A DNA stretch of 64,000 nt from the NCBI GenBank assembly GCA_002900995.3, contig CM035306.1, forward strand, positions 3,444,100 to 3,508,099, read 5' to 3'. Of this stretch, positions 60,592-64,000 are shown one piece after another. Both the position numbers and the translations under genes were made by a program. The notes under the pieces are model-generated. The model saw nothing but the letters and a program-made list of their open reading frames with translations. It made no database searches and had not been told where the DNA came from. The DNA comes from Ganoderma boninense. Its lineage: Eukaryota > Basidiomycota > Agaricomycetes > Polyporales > Polyporaceae. Position 1 is the stretch's first letter, and each line of letters starts with the position of its first letter.

Positions 60592-61747
60592 ATGTCTAAT
60601 GCCGACGCCTTGCTACGCGAAGATGCCGACCGTTTTGTCCTTTTTCCTATTCGCTATCCTACGGTGCGCTGTTTCCGTCCTGCTTCTGGTGTGGCGGCAA
60701 CACGGAGACTTACTTCGCGACATCGTAGTTGTGGGAGATGTACAAGGTCTCGCAACGGTCGTTCTGGACACCTGAGGAGATCGATCTATCGGGTGATCTG
60801 TCGGATTGGACGGACGCTCTTTCTGCCGACGAACGCCATCTGTTTTCTACCATTCTTGCCTTTTTCGCGTCGGCGGACGGGATCGTAGGGGAGAATCTGG
60901 TCCAACAATTTTACACCGATGTTGGGGCTTCGGAGGCGAGGTGTTTCTATGGTTTTCAGCTTATGATGTCAGTTGTCTCGTGCCTTGCGATACAGGAGGG
61001 CCTACTAACATCCTGTCAGGGAGAACATTCACGCTGAGACGTATTCGCGGCTCATCCAGGAGTTGGTCATCGATGGCGACGAACTGAGGCGGCTATTTCA
61101 CGCCGTTAGCACCATACCTGCGGTCAAAGGGAAGGCTCTATGGTGTCTGAAATGGTTTGACCGCAGTGTCCACTCCTTCCCAGTTCGCCTCCTCGCATTC
61201 GCGATCGTTGAAGGGGTTTTCTTCTCGTCGTCGTTTGCGGCTATCTTCTGGGTCAAGTCTCGAGGAGTCCTCCCCGGTTTGTGCCACTCCAACGAGCTGA
61301 TCATGCGGGACGAAGGCCAACACGTAGAGTTCGCTTGCGAGCTATACAACCTGCTCGGTAACAAGGTCGCCGCTGATCTTGTATATGACATGGTCCGGGC
61401 CGCTGTGGAGCTCGAGCGCGCGTTTTTCGACTGTGAGCACGTCCACGATGTGTGCGCCTTCTTGGGACTGATGTTTCACGTGTAGCCGCCCTTCCAACGC
61501 CTCTACTCGGCATGAACGCCATTCTTATGGCGCAGTACATAGAGTACGCGGCGGACTTCCTCTTGCAGCGCATTGGCCTGCCTGTGCTCTATGACAGCCC
61601 CAACCCAGTTCGTGTTTCTGTCGGTTTTTGCGCAGCGTCTTTATGACCGTCGTTTCTCAGTTCCCTTTCATGGAAGGGTCAGTGATACCGGGACGCGCCA
61701 ATTTCTTTGAGCGTCCTGTCTCGGATTATCTGGGAGCCCCGTCGTGA
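60592..61747 (+). CDS. RNR2: Ribonucleotide reductase small subunit, compact and tail-less
   Basis: Class Ia R2 subunit, which generates the tyrosyl radical for reducing ribonucleotides to deoxyribonucleotides. Five exons, all with GT-AG introns, join to 310 residues starting [20 protein letters not shown]. Di-iron ligands are all present: D43 (EEIDLS), E105 and H108 ([10 protein letters not shown]), E168 (IVEGVFF), E202 and H205 ([11 protein letters not shown]); the radical tyrosine is Y112. The final exon gives [14 protein letters not shown] and stops at 61745-61747. Compared with typical fungal R2 of about 400 residues it lacks the N-terminal extension and the acidic/aromatic C-terminal tail that docks on the large subunit. 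No stop or frameshift. It lies 3.2 kb from the Helitron and among orphan genes, so it is probably not the cell's main R2; capture of a host gene by a mobile element is an inference. Confidence 0.92.
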
Positions 61748-62280
61748 TTTCTGACGTCGTGCGTACGTCGTCGTTGGGATGTGAATAGTGCGATGAGTCT
61801 GCGTTCATAGTTTGGTCTCGGTATGGGACTTGTCGTGTATTCTTCCCGTAATCGGTTGTACAGTAATCTGCTGTTGTCTTGTTTCGACGTGTTGCGGTGC
61901 TCCGTCTCCCCGAGTGGATGACCCGTTTGCTTTTGCGGCATTTGGTGGGCACTCGCGTCCTGTGGTTCGGCAGTAGTAGGATCGGCACCCTGAAAGTTCG
62001 TTGAAGTGTATCAATAGGTCCGCCGTCCAAGACTAGTATGTACCCCGTGTTACTAGTGCGCCCTCCTGCGCAGCGGTGTTACTCTAGCCGTCGTTGTGTT
62101 GCCCGCATTTCAAACATGAATGCTTCTCACACTTCTTGGATGTGTCATAGTTCTTTGCGACACCACCTCTGAGCGTATAGCAGCGTTGCTATTTTTTCAG
62201 TATAACCGTCTGTAGCCATAATTCATAGGTTTCGCTGAGAGCGGCTTAGTGCCGCAGTACCTCTGTGTTCTTTATGCCTG
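61748..62280. other. Intergenic region after RNR2
   Basis: RNR2 3' region, then about 500 bp without a convincing gene. A short GC hairpin (GCGC, loop CCTCCT, GCGC at 62058-62071) sits 12 nt before CTAG (62084-62087), superficially like a Helitron 3' end in plus orientation, but the next base is C, not T. Confidence 0.4.
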
Positions 62281-62295
62281 CGACGGCATATAAAT
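62281..62295 (+). promoter_or_regulatory. CGACGGC-TATAAAT box upstream of orphan gene C
   Basis: CGACGGCATATAAAT is nearly identical to the box upstream of RNR2; similarity extends a little upstream (TTTA.GC..). It is 63 bp before the ATG at 62358 and 117 bp before the ATG at 62412. Confidence 0.5.
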
Positions 62296-62357
62296 GCAGG
62301 TAACTCTTTCACAGGTCCCAGCTCATCTGCCGCGTGTACGGACCGCTGCGCCCCATG

Positions 62358-63030
62358 TCCCCTCAGCTTATATCCTCGTACTACCGGCGGAATTCCCACC
62401 AGACGCAAGCAATGGCCTACCAAGGCGACGACGCCCCTCGTTTAGTCGAGCAGACCGGGACTCTCTACACCTATCACGGTCGCGACATCACTGCCGCCGT
62501 CCTCAACGCTTCAGACTACGATGAACTTGTGGAGGACGATTTGTTATTCGCAACTCCTGAAGGATCCATCGAGGACGATGCTCCTCCTAGCACGCAGCCA
62601 AGACCGCCCGTGTGGAACGATCCTGAGGCCCTACGGGCCAACGCTGTTGCTTCTTCAGATACTTCTATGCAGCATTTCATCTGTTTTGTCTACCGAGGCA
62701 CGGCGGTGAGCTTATTCCAGTCTCTATAGTCGGATCTACTTACCGTCTGTAGTTCTGGTTTAGAATATCCATCGCCATAGACGAGCCTGTCTTAGGTGAC
62801 CGCCTTCAACCCCGCGTATGCGTACGTCTCGTAGACCCTCCGGCGAGCCGTGACCCTGCTGCGTTCCCGGCGGGGGTTGTAATCGAGCAGCGGATGCAAG
62901 ACGGTTTGAGGAGAGAGCTTGTGGAAGCGTTAGAACAGCCGTCGACCTCACCGATCTTCAGGTATGCGACCTGCCGTGCCTGTGTATGCCTGTGTTGACT
63001 TGTTGTACAGATCTTCATCGCTGTACTAGG
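62358..63030 (+). CDS. Orphan gene C (unknown function)
   Basis: Not recognised. ATGs at 62358 (MSPQLISSYYRRNSHQTQ) and 62412 (MAYQGDDAPRLVEQTGTLYT) are both possible. Exon 1 is acidic (YDELVEDDLLFATPEGSIED) and ends CFVYRGTA at a GTGAGC donor (about 62706). After the acceptor at about 62753 the frame reads FWFRISIAIDEPVLGDRL, then VCVRLVDPPASRDPAAFPAG. A GTATGC intron (about 62962-63011) leads to SSSLY and stop 63028-63030. Two introns in frame plus the promoter box shared with RNR2 support a real gene. No domain is evident. The second exon overlaps the antisense candidate gene D. Confidence 0.5.
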
Positions 63031-63441
63031 CCACCCCCGTCGCGCCGTCTCGAATGTCATCAGGCATCGTCGGGACAGGATGGCCTCTAGTCGTGTTGTA
63101 TACATGCGAAGTCTGAATTTGTATGCCGTTAGAAAGCGTATGTAGTGATCAGGAACATCCGCATCGTGTGCCTTGAAGACCATCTCTTGCCCAGATATCG
63201 GTACCTTGTAGTATATATCGCGGTTTATACATGCACTGTAGTTACCGTCGGATTTGCTGCAAACATTGAGCGCTTTTGCATACGTCCTTCCATAGCGTAT
63301 ATGTTCTCGCGGTGTGCGTCCGAGTCGCCAAAGATGGATCTCCCTGACTGCGTCGTGCGAGAAATCAGCTCTGATCACCTACGAAATATACGACTCACCA
63401 CGAGTTAACATAGGTGTCAACTGGCGCTCTTTTGCGGACAT
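62806..63441 (-). CDS. Candidate orphan gene D, antisense to gene C 3' part
   Basis: Exon 1 (63399-63441) reads MSAKERQLTPMLTR; a 51-nt intron with GTGAGT donor and CGCAG acceptor (63348-63398) joins in frame to VREIHLWRLGRTPREHIRYG. The open frame continues through DIYYKVPISGQEMVFKAHDA and FLTAYKFRLRMYTTRLEAI to a stop at 62806. No family recognised. Its 3' part overlaps gene C on the other strand, so either the end is different (an unseen intron) or one of the two is not real. The clean splice and protein-like composition of the middle part argue for it. Confidence 0.35.
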
Positions 63442-64000
63442 CGTTAGCAGACAGCGCGCGTCATGCGTCTCAGGTGGTCCTGCGCAGTAATATTCCCGGC
63501 ACGGGGGCGGTTGATCGCCTCGCGGGTGTAAGGAACACTATTCTTACCCACTCTGCGTCACGGCGTCTCCTAGACACCAGTGCTTTGGAGGCGGATCCGC
63601 GGCATCGTGTCACATTTCCCACGTGGGCTCGCACAGCCTCTTGGTCAGTCTTCGACCTCTTATCCTACGGGAGCGACCTTGCGAATCTCGCTTCATCGAA
63701 ACATATGCCGCGCGGACCGCGGAGGTCTCGCAATTACGACCACGACCCCTGTACCTCAGAGGTCCTGTTGGTAAGTGACTTATTTGTTGCTATACGCCGC
63801 GGGCCGCAACACTTCGTACATTTCGGCTCGTCCCTCCCAGTGTCGCTGAGCCTTGTTCCATACGTTCTAGCTGCGAGGAAGACTTTCTACTGTGGTAGCG
63901 ACACCGAGACCATCCAAAACCGATGCTATGTGGCTCTACATCCGTCCTACGGTTCTTGTTCGCAGACCCGCCGATAAGTTTCGAGGTTGGTCACCCTGGG
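63442..64000. other. Right edge: open frame of unknown status
   Basis: A plus-strand frame without an ATG near its 5' end is open from 63414 to 63977 and includes VTFPTWARTASWSVFDLLSY and SSKHMPRGPRRSRNYDHD; a GTAAGT at about 63770 suggests an exon boundary inside. It may belong to another orphan gene of the block that continues off the window. No homology recognised. Confidence 0.3.

Noticed and set aside
62058..62090. GC hairpin followed by CTAG, resembling a Helitron 3' end
   Set aside because: Orientation is opposite to the RepHel gene and the following base is C rather than T; likely chance.

Overview
The window is a gene-dense piece of a filamentous basidiomycete genome, most likely an Agaricomycete. 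Evidence: many 50-60 nt introns with GTRNGT donors, a QDE-1/Rdp1-type RNA-dependent RNA polymerase, a HORMA-PHD meiotic protein, a YTHDF-type m6A reader, pyrimidine-rich leaders before start codons, and family matches typical of mushrooms. The lineage is inferred from protein families and gene structure, not from a marker gene.

Positions 1-47.6 kb are ordinary, well-packed chromosome. In order: STT4 phosphatidylinositol 4-kinase (5' end missing); an APH/kinase-like protein; RNA-dependent RNA polymerase; glutaminyl cyclase; a coiled-coil protein; TRAPP subunit Trs23; meiotic HORMA protein Hop1; a 2.7 kb gap; Doa1/PLAA ubiquitin-binding WD40 protein; vacuolar Ca2+/H+ exchanger; an AhpC/TSA-like redox protein; a histidine phosphatase; Gtr1/RagA GTPase; lumazine synthase; a Srp40/Nopp140-like nucleolar protein; a tRNA(Ile)-lysidine synthase-like protein; a YTH-domain protein; and a Gfd2/YDR514C-type RNase H-fold protein. 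Genes alternate strand and several pairs are divergent over 150-550 bp. These are housekeeping genes with no shared pathway. The unusual content here is in splicing: one apparent AT-AC intron followed by an 8-nt microexon (STT4), a 10-nt microexon (Ca2+/H+ exchanger), three GC-AG introns, and an ambiguous splice acceptor carrying an in-frame TAG (Hop1).

Positions 47.6-64 kb are accessory. A 1,054-bp non-autonomous LTR element (TRIM-like) lies at 48102-49155, with 184-bp LTRs differing at one base and a perfect 5-bp target duplication (AGCCT). An F-box-like orphan follows, then an uninterrupted Rep-helicase ORF of a Helitron of about 1,960 codons. Beyond it lie several intron-containing genes with no recognised family, and among them a complete but compact ribonucleotide reductase small subunit (RNR2). 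It keeps every di-iron ligand and the radical tyrosine but lacks the usual N-terminal extension and the C-terminal tail that docks on the large subunit. RNR2 and a neighbouring orphan gene share a promoter-like box (CGACGGC followed by a TATA-like ATAAAT). This Helitron / RNR2 / orphan block is the best candidate in the window for an undescribed system, for example a large mobile element carrying its own nucleotide-metabolism gene. Its termini could not be located by eye.
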